This document shows, piece by piece, positions 47,549 through 59,262 of a DNA stretch of 64,000 bases; position 1 is the stretch's first letter, and each line of letters opens with the position of its first letter. The notes under the pieces are model-generated. The model was not told the DNA's origin and searched no databases. It saw nothing but the letters and a program-made list of their open reading frames with translations. Origin of the DNA: Ensifer oleiphilus (GTDB lineage Bacteria > Pseudomonadota > Alphaproteobacteria > Rhizobiales > Rhizobiaceae); the NCBI RefSeq assembly GCF_013371465.1, contig NZ_JABWDU010000001.1, positions 859,794 through 923,793 on the forward strand. Direction: 5' to 3'. Position numbers and translations under genes: made by a program.

Positions 47549-50500
47549 ATGAAGTTCAACAAGCTTCGCCTGCTCGGTTTCAAATCCTTCGTCGAACCCA
47601 GTGAGTTCATTATCGAGCGCGGTCTGACTGGCATCGTCGGCCCGAATGGTTGCGGCAAGTCGAACCTCGTCGAAGCCCTGCGCTGGGTGATGGGAGAAAA
47701 CTCCTACAAGAACATGCGCGCGTCCGGCATGGACGACGTGATCTTTTCGGGCTCCGGCAATCGTCCTGCGCGCAACACCGCCGAGGTCGGCCTCTTCCTC
47801 GACAACAGCGATCGCACCGCGCCTGCCGCGTTCAACGACAGTGACGAAATCCAGGTGACGCGTCGCATCGAGCGCGAGCAGGGCTCCGTCTATCGGATCA
47901 ACGGCAAGGAAGCGCGCGCCAAGGATGTGCAACTGCTGTTTGCAGACGCCTCCACCGGTGCCCGCTCGCCCTCGATGGTCGGGCAGGGCCGCATCGGCGA
48001 ACTGATTTCGGCGAAGCCCCAGGCGCGCCGCCAGCTTCTTGAAGAGGCGGCCGGCATTTCCGGCCTGCATTCGCGCCGGCACGAGGCTGAGCTGCGGCTG
48101 AAGGCGGCCGAGACCAATCTTGAGCGCCTGGACGACGTCACCTCGCAGCTGGAAAGCCAGATCGAGAGCCTGAAGCGGCAGGCCCGCCAGGCAAATCGCT
48201 TCAAGATGCTGTCCGCCGACATCCGCAAGCATGAGGCGATCCTGTTCCACATCCGCTGGGTGCAGGCCAAGGAGGCCGAAGCCGAGGCGACCAGCCAGCT
48301 CAACCAGGTGACGGCGCTGGTTGCTGAAAAGGCGCAGGCGCAGATGCAGGCGGCCAAGGATCAGGCGATCTCCAGCCTGAAACTGCCGGAGCTGCGCGAG
48401 AACGAGGCAAAACTGGCGGCCGCTTTGCAGCGACTGCAGATCGCCCGCTCTCAACTGGAGGAAGATGCCGGCCGCATCCTGCGCCGCCGCGACGAGTTGC
48501 AGCGCCGCCTTGCACAGCTGGCTGAAGATATTGCCCGCGAAGAGCGGCTGGTCGCCGACAATGCCGGCATTCTCGCTCGCCTCGACGAAGAAGACGAGGA
48601 ACTGCGCGAACTGCTGGCGGAGGCCGACGATCGGGCAAGCGAAGCCCGCGAAAGGCTCGAAGAGGCGAACGAAAAGCTATCGTCAAGCGAAGCCGATCTG
48701 AGCCGGTTGACGGCCGAGCGCGCCGAGGCGCAGGCCGGCCGCAACCAGCTCGAACGTGCGCTGCGCGATCTCTCCGAGCGGCAGGCGCGGCTGGCGCGCC
48801 AGCTCTCCGATCAGGCCCGTGACCTCGACGAACTAGACCGGCAGATGTCGACGCTGCCGGACCCGCACGAGAAGCAGGGCCAGGTCGAGGTGGCCGAGGC
48901 CGCGCTCGAAGAGGCCGAGGCGAATGTCGCCGATATCGAGGAGGCGCTGGCCGAAACCCGCCGCGCCGAGGCCGACGCCCGTCCGCCGGTCGATCGGGCG
49001 CGGGCAGTGTTGAACGGTATCGAGACCGAAGCGCGCACGATCCGCCGCATGCTCGAAGCAGCCGGGGGTGGAGACTATCCTGCTGTCGTCGAGGAGATGA
49101 AGGTCGATCGCGGCTTCGAGACGGCGCTTGGCGCAGCGCTCGGCGACGATCTTGATTCGCCGCTCGATAGTGCCGCTCCCGCCCATTGGCGCACTCCGGG
49201 CGACCATTCCGGCGATGCCGCCCTGCCGCAGGGCGCGCGCTCCTTGATCGAGCATGTTCGCGCACCGCAGGCATTGACACGGGCCTTGAGCCAGATCGGC
49301 ATCGTCGACAGCGAGGCCGAGGCCGAGCGGCTGATGCCGTTGTTGAAGCCCGGCCAGAGCCTGGTGACGAAGCAGGGTTCCGTCTGGCGGTGGGACGGCC
49401 ATGTGACCGGGTCCGAAGCGCCGAGCGCTGCGGCGCTGAGGCTCGCCCAGAAGAACCGCCTTGCCGAACTCGATGCTGAAGCCGACGACGCCGGTGAGGC
49501 GCTGCGCCGTGCCGAGGCCGATCTTGCCGCCGCCGGTTCGCGCATCCGCGCCGAGGACGAGCGGCTGCGGCTTGCCCGCGACGCGCAACGCATGATCACC
49601 CGCCAGCTGGGCGAAGCGCGCGATGCGCTGGCTGCTGCCGAGCGCGCCTCCGGCGATCTCTCGCGCCGCCGCGCCGTCGTTGCCGAAACCAAGAGCCAAC
49701 TCGAAAGCCAGCTGGAAGAGGTGGCCGGACAGATCGAGACGGCCAACGACGCGCTTGCCGATGCACCCGATCTTTCCGAACTCGAGCTGAAACTGCGCAC
49801 CCAGACTGCGGATGTCGCAACGGATCGCGCCGCGGTTGCCGAAAGGCGCGCCGCCCACGATGGCCTTGCGCGCGAGAACGAGGCGCGCCAGCGCCGGATC
49901 ACGGCGATTGCAGGCGAGCGCCAGACCTGGAAGGCGCGGGCAGCCAGCGCCGACGAGCACATCGCCACCCTCAGGGACCGCGAGGCCGAAGCGCGCGAAG
50001 AGGTCGAAGACCTGATGGACGCGCCCGACGAGTTCGACGACAAGCGCCGCGCGCTGATGAACGAACTGCAGAAGGCCGAGGCTTCGCGCCGCGAGGCCGC
50101 CGATATCCTGGCCGAGGCCGAGGGCCGCCAGCGCGAAGCCGATCGCATGGCCGCCACCGCGCTCTCTGAATTGGCAGAATCGCGCGAAAAGCGCGGCCGC
50201 GCCGAGGAGCGGCTGGTCTCGGGCCGCGAGCGCCGCGTCGAGATCGAGGCCCGCATCCAGGAAGCACTTTCCTGCGCCCCGCACGAAGTGATGCGGCTGA
50301 CCGGACTTGCCGTCGACGAGGCGTTGCCGGACATGCGCAATGTCGAGCGCGAACTTGAACGGCTGAAGATCGAGCGCGAGCGCCTTGGCGCCGTCAACCT
50401 GCGCGCAGAAGAGGAGCAGAAGGAGCTTTCCGACCGGCTCGCTCTGCTCCTGAAGGAACGCGACGACGTCATCGAGGCGATCCGCAAGCTGCGCAGCGCC

Positions 50501-51010
50501 ATCCAGAACCTCAACCGCGAGGGCCGCGAGCGGCTGATCGTTGCCTTCGACGTGGTCAACGCCCAGTTCCAGCGGCTTTTCACCCACCTCTTCGGTGGCG
50601 GCACGGCCGAACTGCAACTGATCGAGAGCGACGACCCGCTCGAAGCGGGTCTTGAGATTCTCGCCCGCCCGCCGGGCAAGAAGCCACAGACGATGACGTT
50701 GCTGTCGGGCGGCGAGCAGGCGCTGACGGCAATGGCACTGATCTTCGCCGTGTTCCTGACCAACCCGGCGCCGATCTGCGTGCTCGACGAAGTCGATGCG
50801 CCGCTCGACGACCACAACGTCGAGCGCTATTGCAACCTGATGGACGAGATGGCGGCTTCGACCGAGACCCGCTTCGTCATCATCACCCACAATCCGATCA
50901 CCATGGCCCGCATGAATCGTCTGTTCGGCGTGACCATGGCGGAGCAGGGCGTCTCCCAGCTTGTTTCCGTCGATCTGCAGACGGCCGAGCGCCTGAGGGA
51001 AGTGGTGTAG
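47549..51010 (+). CDS. smc: Chromosome segregation protein SMC
   Basis: ATPase that condenses and organises the chromosome with ScpA and ScpB. The 1153 residues follow the SMC plan: Walker A GPNGCGKS (31-38), a long coiled coil (about 165-500), a hinge (about 505-610), a second coiled coil (about 640-1000), ABC signature LLSGGEQALTA (about 1052) and Walker B ICVLDEVDAPLDD (about 1078). The first coil is very rich in Glu, Arg and Ala. It begins 50 bases after a terminator, so it needs its own promoter in a short space. Confidence 0.97.
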   Translation: MKFNKLRLLGFKSFVEPSEFIIERGLTGIVGPNGCGKSNLVEALRWVMGENSYKNMRASGMDDVIFSGSGNRPARNTAEVGLFLDNSDRTAPAAFNDSDEIQVTRRIEREQGSVYRINGKEARAKDVQLLFADASTGARSPSMVGQGRIGELISAKPQARRQLLEEAAGISGLHSRRHEAELRLKAAETNLERLDDVTSQLESQIESLKRQARQANRFKMLSADIRKHEAILFHIRWVQAKEAEAEATSQLNQVTALVAEKAQAQMQAAKDQAISSLKLPELRENEAKLAAALQRLQIARSQLEEDAGRILRRRDELQRRLAQLAEDIAREERLVADNAGILARLDEEDEELRELLAEADDRASEARERLEEANEKLSSSEADLSRLTAERAEAQAGRNQLERALRDLSERQARLARQLSDQARDLDELDRQMSTLPDPHEKQGQVEVAEAALEEAEANVADIEEALAETRRAEADARPPVDRARAVLNGIETEARTIRRMLEAAGGGDYPAVVEEMKVDRGFETALGAALGDDLDSPLDSAAPAHWRTPGDHSGDAALPQGARSLIEHVRAPQALTRALSQIGIVDSEAEAERLMPLLKPGQSLVTKQGSVWRWDGHVTGSEAPSAAALRLAQKNRLAELDAEADDAGEALRRAEADLAAAGSRIRAEDERLRLARDAQRMITRQLGEARDALAAAERASGDLSRRRAVVAETKSQLESQLEEVAGQIETANDALADAPDLSELELKLRTQTADVATDRAAVAERRAAHDGLARENEARQRRITAIAGERQTWKARAASADEHIATLRDREAEAREEVEDLMDAPDEFDDKRRALMNELQKAEASRREAADILAEAEGRQREADRMAATALSELAESREKRGRAEERLVSGRERRVEIEARIQEALSCAPHEVMRLTGLAVDEALPDMRNVERELERLKIERERLGAVNLRAEEEQKELSDRLALLLKERDDVIEAIRKLRSAIQNLNREGRERLIVAFDVVNAQFQRLFTHLFGGGTAELQLIESDDPLEAGLEILARPPGKKPQTMTLLSGGEQALTAMALIFAVFLTNPAPICVLDEVDAPLDDHNVERYCNLMDEMAASTETRFVIITHNPITMARMNRLFGVTMAEQGVSQLVSVDLQTAERLREVV

Positions 51011-51154
51011 GTCACTCGAATTCGAGAATGAGACCACCCGTTCCGTCGGTTACCCCTCGTCTCATCCCAAGTGTCGACCTAAGCGGACTTGGTGTCGGCT
51101 TTCCCTCGGCGATGCGCGATGGCGTCAGCTTTCAACGCACGCATGCATTTCACG

Positions 51155-52204
51155 TCATGCTGCTCTTCGAAGCTCGCTGACGCGATGTTCTTCGCGCCAG
51201 GACGATGGGCTCTTGCCGGTGACGCGCAGGAACTCGCGGTTGAAGTTGGATTTCGTCAGGAAACCCGCCTCGAAGGCGATCTGCGTGACCGCCTCATTTG
51301 TCGTCTGAAGCAGCCGGCAGGCTTCCTCGACCCGGTAGGTGTTGACGTATTGCGAGACGCTGATGCCGTGGATGCGGTTGATGGCGTTGGAAATACGCCG
51401 TGCGGGTACGCCGAGCTTGCGCGCGATCCGCGAGAGGTTGAGTTCGAGATCCTTGTAGAGCCCCTTCTTGTGCATCAACTCGTCGATGCTCTGCACGATT
51501 TGTGCGTCCTCTTCGCTTGCAGCGCGCTCTTCGGGCAGCGGCTCTTCGTCCTGCCGTTCGCTGTCTGTGGATGTGTCGAAGCTGGCGATAGAGGCGGCGG
51601 ACCCAAGAATGAGCAGGGCGAGCACGTTGCCAGCCGCGACGATTGCGCCGGAGTAGGCGCCGCCGTTGCGCGTCTGGTCAAAACCGATAGCGACGTCGCT
51701 GAGGGCTGACGCGACGAGCGCCCACCCGGTGATCTGCAGCGCACGGTATGATCGAAGCACACCGTCGAGGCGGGACGTGACCAGTGCGTTCGGCCCGAGC
51801 CGCGCAAGCCACAGCAAAGCAATGCCGTAGCCGAGAAAGAACAGGATAATCGCGGTGCCGACCGCATCTCGCCAGGCAAACATCATCACCCCGACGATGA
51901 ACGCGGGCAGAAGATGCCAGCCGATTTGCCTGAGGCGTGGCTGGCTGTCGCTTGCAAGGCTGCTGAAACAAACCCAGGCGAGCGCCGCGTTGAACGTCGC
52001 AAGCATCGCCTGAGCCGGGAGGATGGCGCGAATGTCGTAGCCCCACCGGATGCCGATCAGCACGGATTGCAGCGCATAGGCGCACACGAGCAGGAGGAAC
52101 AGGCGTTGCTCGAACGTCATGGTCTCGTCCCGTTGCGACAGCATGCGGACGATCACGATCGTCAACAGGAGGGAGACGACGAAGGGTAGAGGTATAAAGA
52201 GCAT
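51155..52204 (-). CDS. Membrane-anchored AraC-family transcriptional regulator
   Basis: A 349-residue protein with seven predicted transmembrane helices (about 1-215), a Glu-rich linker (about 220-245) and an AraC helix-turn-helix domain (about 250-349, with LSRIARKLGVPARRISNAIN and TQIAFEAGFLTKSNFNREF). It resembles the membrane-bound AraC proteins that sense envelope or small-molecule signals. The ATG at 52204 is chosen because the first helix begins there; no good ribosome site is seen. It is divergent from the exported protein gene at 52364, the likely target. Confidence 0.85.
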   Translation of the reverse strand: MLFIPLPFVVSLLLTIVIVRMLSQRDETMTFEQRLFLLLVCAYALQSVLIGIRWGYDIRAILPAQAMLATFNAALAWVCFSSLASDSQPRLRQIGWHLLPAFIVGVMMFAWRDAVGTAIILFFLGYGIALLWLARLGPNALVTSRLDGVLRSYRALQITGWALVASALSDVAIGFDQTRNGGAYSGAIVAAGNVLALLILGSAASIASFDTSTDSERQDEEPLPEERAASEEDAQIVQSIDELMHKKGLYKDLELNLSRIARKLGVPARRISNAINRIHGISVSQYVNTYRVEEACRLLQTTNEAVTQIAFEAGFLTKSNFNREFLRVTGKSPSSWREEHRVSELRRAA

Positions 52205-52363
52205 GGAGGGATGAATTCTTCGGAGGAGGTGTGGACGCTTCGATGATGCCCTTGATTGCGTTCGTGGTCGACCCGAAACGCGATCGAGGTCGCGGCTGAG
52301 GTCGATTTCAGGCGAGCTGTTCCCGTCCGGCGATGGTGCCGGACCAAACGAACGGAGCGTCAC

Positions 52364-53074
52364 ATGTCGATCGCACTGCCTGCAATGGTCCTTGCCCCCA
52401 TCCTTCTCGTCGCCATGGCGAGCACTGCCGAGACATCGGCGACGGACATCGATATCACCGGTGTCACGGCAATTGTCGCGAGCGGCGAGGCAAGCGCAAT
52501 CGAACTCACCAGCGACGACACCTTGCCCTACAGCGCGTCGGTCGAGAGCCGCCGTTCCGGCTGGTTTGCGCCCTTCTATTCCAGCTGGTTTTACAGCGAC
52601 TGCGTAGCGCAAACACGGATGCGCGTCGAAGGCGCCACCCTCTACGTCGACGTGGCCGCGCCGTCCTGGCCGGAACTGGAGGAGTGCAAGACCCAGCTTC
52701 GCGCCAACCTCAAACAGGGAGCATCGATCTCTATCGATCAACCGGCGTTTCAAGCCAAGCTTGAGGGGGAGTTTTCGAGTGTCGCACTCAGGGGCAAGGC
52801 GGCGGATGTTTCGATCGACGGGCACGTCGGACAGGTCAGGCTCGATGTGGACGCCCTGCGGGCGCGGCTGATCTACGAGAAGACCCGGCAGTCAGAGACC
52901 GTCGAGATCTCCGGAAAGGCACTCGATGTCCATCTTGGCTTCGATGCGGCAAGTTTCATCGATTATCAGGTGACGGCGACAGCGTCCTGGGTGGACAGTT
53001 CGCGAACGGCGATCCCCGGCGCCAGGCCACAGGTTCGCATCAAGGGGGAGATGGTGCGAGTGACGATCCGTTGA
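52364..53074 (+). CDS. Hypothetical exported beta-rich protein
   Basis: A 236-residue protein. The signal peptide covers about residues 1-22, and the rest has the regular alternating hydrophobic pattern of a beta-helix or stacked-strand domain, loosely like DUF2807/DUF4097 auto-adhesin-type proteins. I do not recognise it with confidence. The ATG at 52364 follows GGAG by about six bases. Its divergent neighbour is a membrane AraC regulator, hinting at regulation by envelope state. Confidence 0.7.
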   Translation: MSIALPAMVLAPILLVAMASTAETSATDIDITGVTAIVASGEASAIELTSDDTLPYSASVESRRSGWFAPFYSSWFYSDCVAQTRMRVEGATLYVDVAAPSWPELEECKTQLRANLKQGASISIDQPAFQAKLEGEFSSVALRGKAADVSIDGHVGQVRLDVDALRARLIYEKTRQSETVEISGKALDVHLGFDAASFIDYQVTATASWVDSSRTAIPGARPQVRIKGEMVRVTIR

Positions 53075-53211
53075 GCCGCGGCCTGCGGCGCCTTGCGTCC
53101 GGCCGTCGCAAAAATGATGCGCTGCAGCATAAATCTTCGGCGGGTGCATTTCCAGGCCGAAGCATATACTGTAAATCGTCATAAAAGACTGTTTCTGGGT
53201 GGAGAGCAGGC

Positions 53212-55878
<2,667 letters not shown>

Positions 55879-55903
55879 GGCCGTCCGACGCAGCCTACAG
55901 GAT

Positions 55904-55932
55904 CGACGCCCCGGAGGTACCTCGGGGCGTCG
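55904..55932. terminator. Inverted repeat after ppdK, possible terminator
   Basis: CGACGCCCCG (55904-55913) and CGGGGCGTCG (55923-55932) are perfect 10-bp arms with a nine-base loop between convergent genes. No T-run follows on either strand, so the call is tentative. Confidence 0.45.
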
Positions 55933-55949
55933 CCACATGGCTTCTGACT

Positions 55950-56222
55950 TTAATTCGCCTGCACGATGACCGGGCGCGCAATCACAACAGGGCGGTTCCA
56001 GCCCCACATCATCGCATCGTTGTTATAGCGGAAGGCGCGCGACTCGGCGCGGCGGTCAAGCTCGATGCGCTGCAGGCAGGTGGCAAATGCGTCTGTTCCT
56101 CGACGGAAGCCGTAGGAGGCGCAGGTATTGCCATCGGCGGCGCGCCGCTCCTGCGGGGTCATCGTCTGGCAGGCCGCAAGCAAAAGCCCGACGGCGCAAA
56201 GGGTCAGCAGTTTGGTCTTCAT
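55950..56222 (-). CDS. Small hypothetical lipoprotein
   Basis: A 90-residue protein starting MKTKLL, with lipobox LAAC near residue 17 and two Cys residues in the mature part (TCASYGF, TCLQRIELD). The motif TPQERRAADGNTC recurs in small alphaproteobacterial lipoproteins of unknown role. AGGAGG is present, but an ATG at 56231 sits too close to it, so the second ATG at 56222 (spacing about ten) is preferred. It is convergent with ppdK. Confidence 0.78.
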   Translation of the reverse strand: MKTKLLTLCAVGLLLAACQTMTPQERRAADGNTCASYGFRRGTDAFATCLQRIELDRRAESRAFRYNNDAMMWGWNRPVVIARPVIVQAN

Positions 56223-56589
56223 CGTATTCATGCCTCCTGAGCGGATGCAGATCGGCTCGGCGAAAGACCGTCTTTGCTTGTGCGCTGACCTCGTCCTTGT
56301 CAGGAGGTCGGACATGCCGCGTCGCTCAGCTCTTTACCGCCGCCTGCAGAACAGAGCTCTGCCGCATGGCGGGCTGTCGTGTCCACCCTGATTTTTTCGG
56401 GTATTGCCAAGAAGACCGGCAGGGCGGAGCGTGCAATCGCCGACCGAAACGTCGGCGCAACGCTCGGCCAGACGCCGGCGTTCCGGCATGTGCGCACCAC
56501 AAGGATTTTGTATTCACGATTCAATCGCATGGAACCATGGTGGGCCTGCCGGCGGACAGCCGTCAATCCGTTTCCGTACGCCTCGATTT
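56223..56589. other. 367-base region with no convincing gene
   Basis: Only short frames lie here. One 25-codon frame (56314-56391, +) has a perfect AGGAGG six bases before its ATG, encodes a basic peptide (MPRRSALYRR...) and is followed by TTTTTT. It is too short to call a gene. Otherwise I see nothing structured. Confidence 0.4.
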
Positions 56590-56979
56590 TTACATCCGCT
56601 CGAGCACGCCGACAAAGGATTCGGCAAAGCTTTTCAGGTCCTGGGTGGCCTCGCCCGGATGCTCGAGCCGAATCGTCGAGCCTTCCTCTTCGAGGCAGAC
56701 GAACAGGATTGGCGACGTTTCGCCCTCCGTTTCGCCGAGGCGAAGGACCGCGATACTCAGGCAATTCTCGATCAGGCCGGAGGCGGGGAGCGCGAAGAGG
56801 AATTCGCCGCCGACATTGTCGGCAACCGTGCGGATGAAGGCGGTGAAATCATCCTTGCTGCCGGAGAATCCGTCGAGGGAAAGCTCAAGCTCCAGCAGCG
56901 CCATCGGTATGCCGGTGTCAGCCGGTGAGGGCGGTGCTGCGTGGGTGGCAGTTGCCACGGCTGCTTGCGATGCGACCAT
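56590..56979 (-). CDS. Hypothetical protein
   Basis: A 129-residue protein of unknown family. The first 25 residues are Ala- and Pro-rich. The rest has an alternating pattern with Gly/Phe/Leu strands (FLFALPASGLIENCL, ILFVCLEEEGSTIRLEH), which suggests a small alpha-beta domain. The ATG at 56979 has GGAGAG just upstream. No membrane helix or signal peptide is evident. It stands alone, with intergenic space on both sides. Confidence 0.6.
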   Translation of the reverse strand: MVASQAAVATATHAAPPSPADTGIPMALLELELSLDGFSGSKDDFTAFIRTVADNVGGEFLFALPASGLIENCLSIAVLRLGETEGETSPILFVCLEEEGSTIRLEHPGEATQDLKSFAESFVGVLERM

Positions 56980-57238
56980 GATGTCTCTCCGTCTTGCCGT
57001 GCTGGATCACTTCCCAGCCGTCGGCCATTGCCTCCGGTTGACTGTTCCCTGCGGTCTTTGCCGCCGTGGGGCATATTCCTAATGTCTGATAGGTGGTTAA
57101 CGAGAATGGCGATTTTGCGGCAAGGGTCCTGACGCGCCCACCCCATGCTTCCTTGTCAATTCTATTGCCTGTTTTCACGGCCCCGGCCATGGTCTAAGAA
57201 TGCGGATCTGTTTCGATGCAGGGGATTGATTCCGTTAC

Positions 57239-58147
57239 ATGATGGTCCGGTACGAGCGCCCCTATTCCCATGCCGCCCATTGGGCGCGCCGCTTTGCCCG
57301 CATCGCTTTTGCGATCTTCGCCCTGTCCTTGGCTGCGCATCGCTTCGGCCCGTTGACGACGCCGCACTTCCTCGGCCTGGTCGGCCTTTCCGGTGTTTTC
57401 GCTCTGCTTGGGGTCCTACTTGCCGTCGTCGGGCTCGCGCGACTTTGGCAGGTCGCCGCGGTCGGCGGGCTCGCCTCGGCTTCCGCCCTTGTCTATGCCG
57501 CGCCGACCCTCGGTTTTATCGGCTTTGGTGTCGAACAATACCTGACTCGTCCGGCGATCTATGATGTCAGCACCGATACGGTGACGCCGCCACCCTGGCT
57601 GAAAGTACCGCAGACGGAGGAAAGCTGGCTGAAACGCAACCCGACCGTCACTCCCGAAGATCGTGAAGCGCAGATCGTCGCCTATCCCGGCCTGACCGGA
57701 CGGCGTTACGACGGCGCTCTCGACCGCGTTTTCCAGGGCGTGCGCAACGTCGTCGAGAAAACGCGTGTCGGGATTACCCAGGAACTCGGCGTCGAAAATA
57801 CCCGCGCCGATCTCGAGGATCTGGCGGTCCGGCCGAATGCCGGGGCGGACGCCGCTGTCGAGCCGGAGAATGTACCCGTGCCGGAATCGCGGCCGGAGAT
57901 CGCGCTCGAAGGCGCCATTCCGGGACGGCGGTCCAGCGATGTCGTGCTCCAGGGAGAATGGCGCACACTGATCGCCGGTTTTCGTTTCGACGTGCTGATC
58001 CGCCTGCGCGAAGAAGCGGAAACGACCTTCGTCGATCTGCGCGTCGCGTCCCGCTACGGCCAGCACGACCTCGGCATCGGCGCTGCCTTCGCCGACCAGT
58101 TCTTGCGCGCTCTCGATGCGGAGCTGCTCGGCATTGCCGGCGACTGA
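57239..58147 (+). CDS. DUF1499 domain-containing membrane protein
   Basis: A 302-residue protein. Three hydrophobic segments (about 17-33, 42-66 and 73-101) form an N-terminal membrane part. A DUF1499 domain follows, with TGRRYDGALDRVFQGVRNVVEK and TFVDLRVASRYGQHDLG. The function is unknown. Two ATGs lie together at 57239 and 57242; the ribosome site GGGG is about fifteen bases upstream, so the start is a little uncertain. Confidence 0.82.
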   Translation: MMVRYERPYSHAAHWARRFARIAFAIFALSLAAHRFGPLTTPHFLGLVGLSGVFALLGVLLAVVGLARLWQVAAVGGLASASALVYAAPTLGFIGFGVEQYLTRPAIYDVSTDTVTPPPWLKVPQTEESWLKRNPTVTPEDREAQIVAYPGLTGRRYDGALDRVFQGVRNVVEKTRVGITQELGVENTRADLEDLAVRPNAGADAAVEPENVPVPESRPEIALEGAIPGRRSSDVVLQGEWRTLIAGFRFDVLIRLREEAETTFVDLRVASRYGQHDLGIGAAFADQFLRALDAELLGIAGD

Positions 58148-58166
58148 TCAGGACAGGCCGAACGCC

Positions 58167-58811
58167 TCAGTCGTGCGCGAGGGCGCCGAGATTATCGGAC
58201 TTGGGAAGCGTTTCTCTCGCGATCGGCGCTGTCGGCTGGTCCGCTGGCTTGAGCCAGCCGCGATACCGTACGATCAACCCGGTCATCGGACTTTCGACCT
58301 CCACATGGAAGTGAAACAGGCCGTCGCGATCCTCCTCGAACGTCCGGCCGCCCGGCGCCAGGAATAGCGGGAGCGGGAGACCGAGGAAGGACCAGCCTCG
58401 AACCCTCAGGTGCAGGCGGTTTTCCTCGGGCTCTAGGGCGCAGAGGATGCGAAATGGTCCGAAATGCTCGGCGAGCAATCGTTCCTCGCGGCCTTCCGTT
58501 GGCCGCTGTGAGCTGCGCAGAACCTTGTCGCCGAAGCGCCGGGTCCACACCTCGCGACCATCGACGCATGCGAAGCGGATCTCCACTGGGACATCCTCCC
58601 CGGCCGCGGGAAAACCGGCGATAGAGGCTGCGAGACGGGCAAATGGCCCCCGGCCGCGTTCGACGACCGCACGTCCCCTGAATGTGGCGTTTCCCTCCGA
58701 CATCTCGTGCAAGCTGCGGATCGCTGAGGGCAGGCGATCCCAATCCTTGCCGAGAACCTGTCGGTAGAGGCTTTGCCGATGGGCCAGGCTTTCAGCGGCG
58801 TTGCTCTTCAT
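58167..58811 (-). CDS. DUF4166 domain-containing protein
   Basis: A 214-residue protein with the DUF4166 segments LYRQVLGKDWDRLP, FVVHE-like core strands and GWSFLGLPLPLFLAPGG. In other bacteria this domain is found fused to, or beside, saccharopine-dehydrogenase-like and DCC proteins. Its ATG overlaps the stop of the DCC gene (ATGA), so translation is coupled. Function unknown. Confidence 0.83.
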   Translation of the reverse strand: MKSNAAESLAHRQSLYRQVLGKDWDRLPSAIRSLHEMSEGNATFRGRAVVERGRGPFARLAASIAGFPAAGEDVPVEIRFACVDGREVWTRRFGDKVLRSSQRPTEGREERLLAEHFGPFRILCALEPEENRLHLRVRGWSFLGLPLPLFLAPGGRTFEEDRDGLFHFHVEVESPMTGLIVRYRGWLKPADQPTAPIARETLPKSDNLGALAHD

Positions 58812-59260
58812 GCGATGAAGCGCCCGCGCTCTTCCGCTGTTGGCACCATGCAGGTCTGGCGGCGCCCGGCGATCCGGTAACGGTTTCTCGCAACGAGATC
58901 GTAGAGCGGATCGCGAAGGGCGGCTGGCAGGATACGGCAGATGTTTATCAGCGACCACGGCAGGCCAAGACCTGCAAGCGTGCGGATCGATCCGTCGGAC
59001 TTGAAGCGCGCGATGCCATCCTCGATCAGGATATTGCTCTCATAATTGTGGTCATCGAGGCCATAGTACCGGTAGAGCGCCCCGCCGAGCGGCGACTGCG
59101 CCGTCAGGTAACGGTAGCGTGCCTTGTGGTCGTGGCGCAGCATGAAGCGCACCCAGCCCGAGCAGAATATGCACTCGCCGTCAAAGACGATCACCGGACG
59201 ATCGTCGGGAAAGTCCGGCACCGACGGATCGCTGCGGTAGCCATGGGGTTGCTGCCGCAT
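58808..59260 (-). CDS. DCC (DUF393) thiol-disulfide oxidoreductase-like protein
   Basis: A 150-residue protein with the DCC motif FDGECIFCSGWVRF, a Cys-x2-Cys pair resembling a thioredoxin-like active site, and the DHKARYRY region that follows. Reaction unproven. It is followed by DUF4166 with a four-base overlap, an association I take as functional, and preceded by the MBL hydrolase whose stop is two bases upstream. Confidence 0.88.
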   Translation of the reverse strand: MRQQPHGYRSDPSVPDFPDDRPVIVFDGECIFCSGWVRFMLRHDHKARYRYLTAQSPLGGALYRYYGLDDHNYESNILIEDGIARFKSDGSIRTLAGLGLPWSLINICRILPAALRDPLYDLVARNRYRIAGRRQTCMVPTAEERGRFIA

Positions 59261-59262
59261 AG

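Noticed and set aside
48833-51037. Long minus-strand frames across smc
   Set aside because: Shadows of coiled-coil codons on the other strand; the SMC motifs are all on +.
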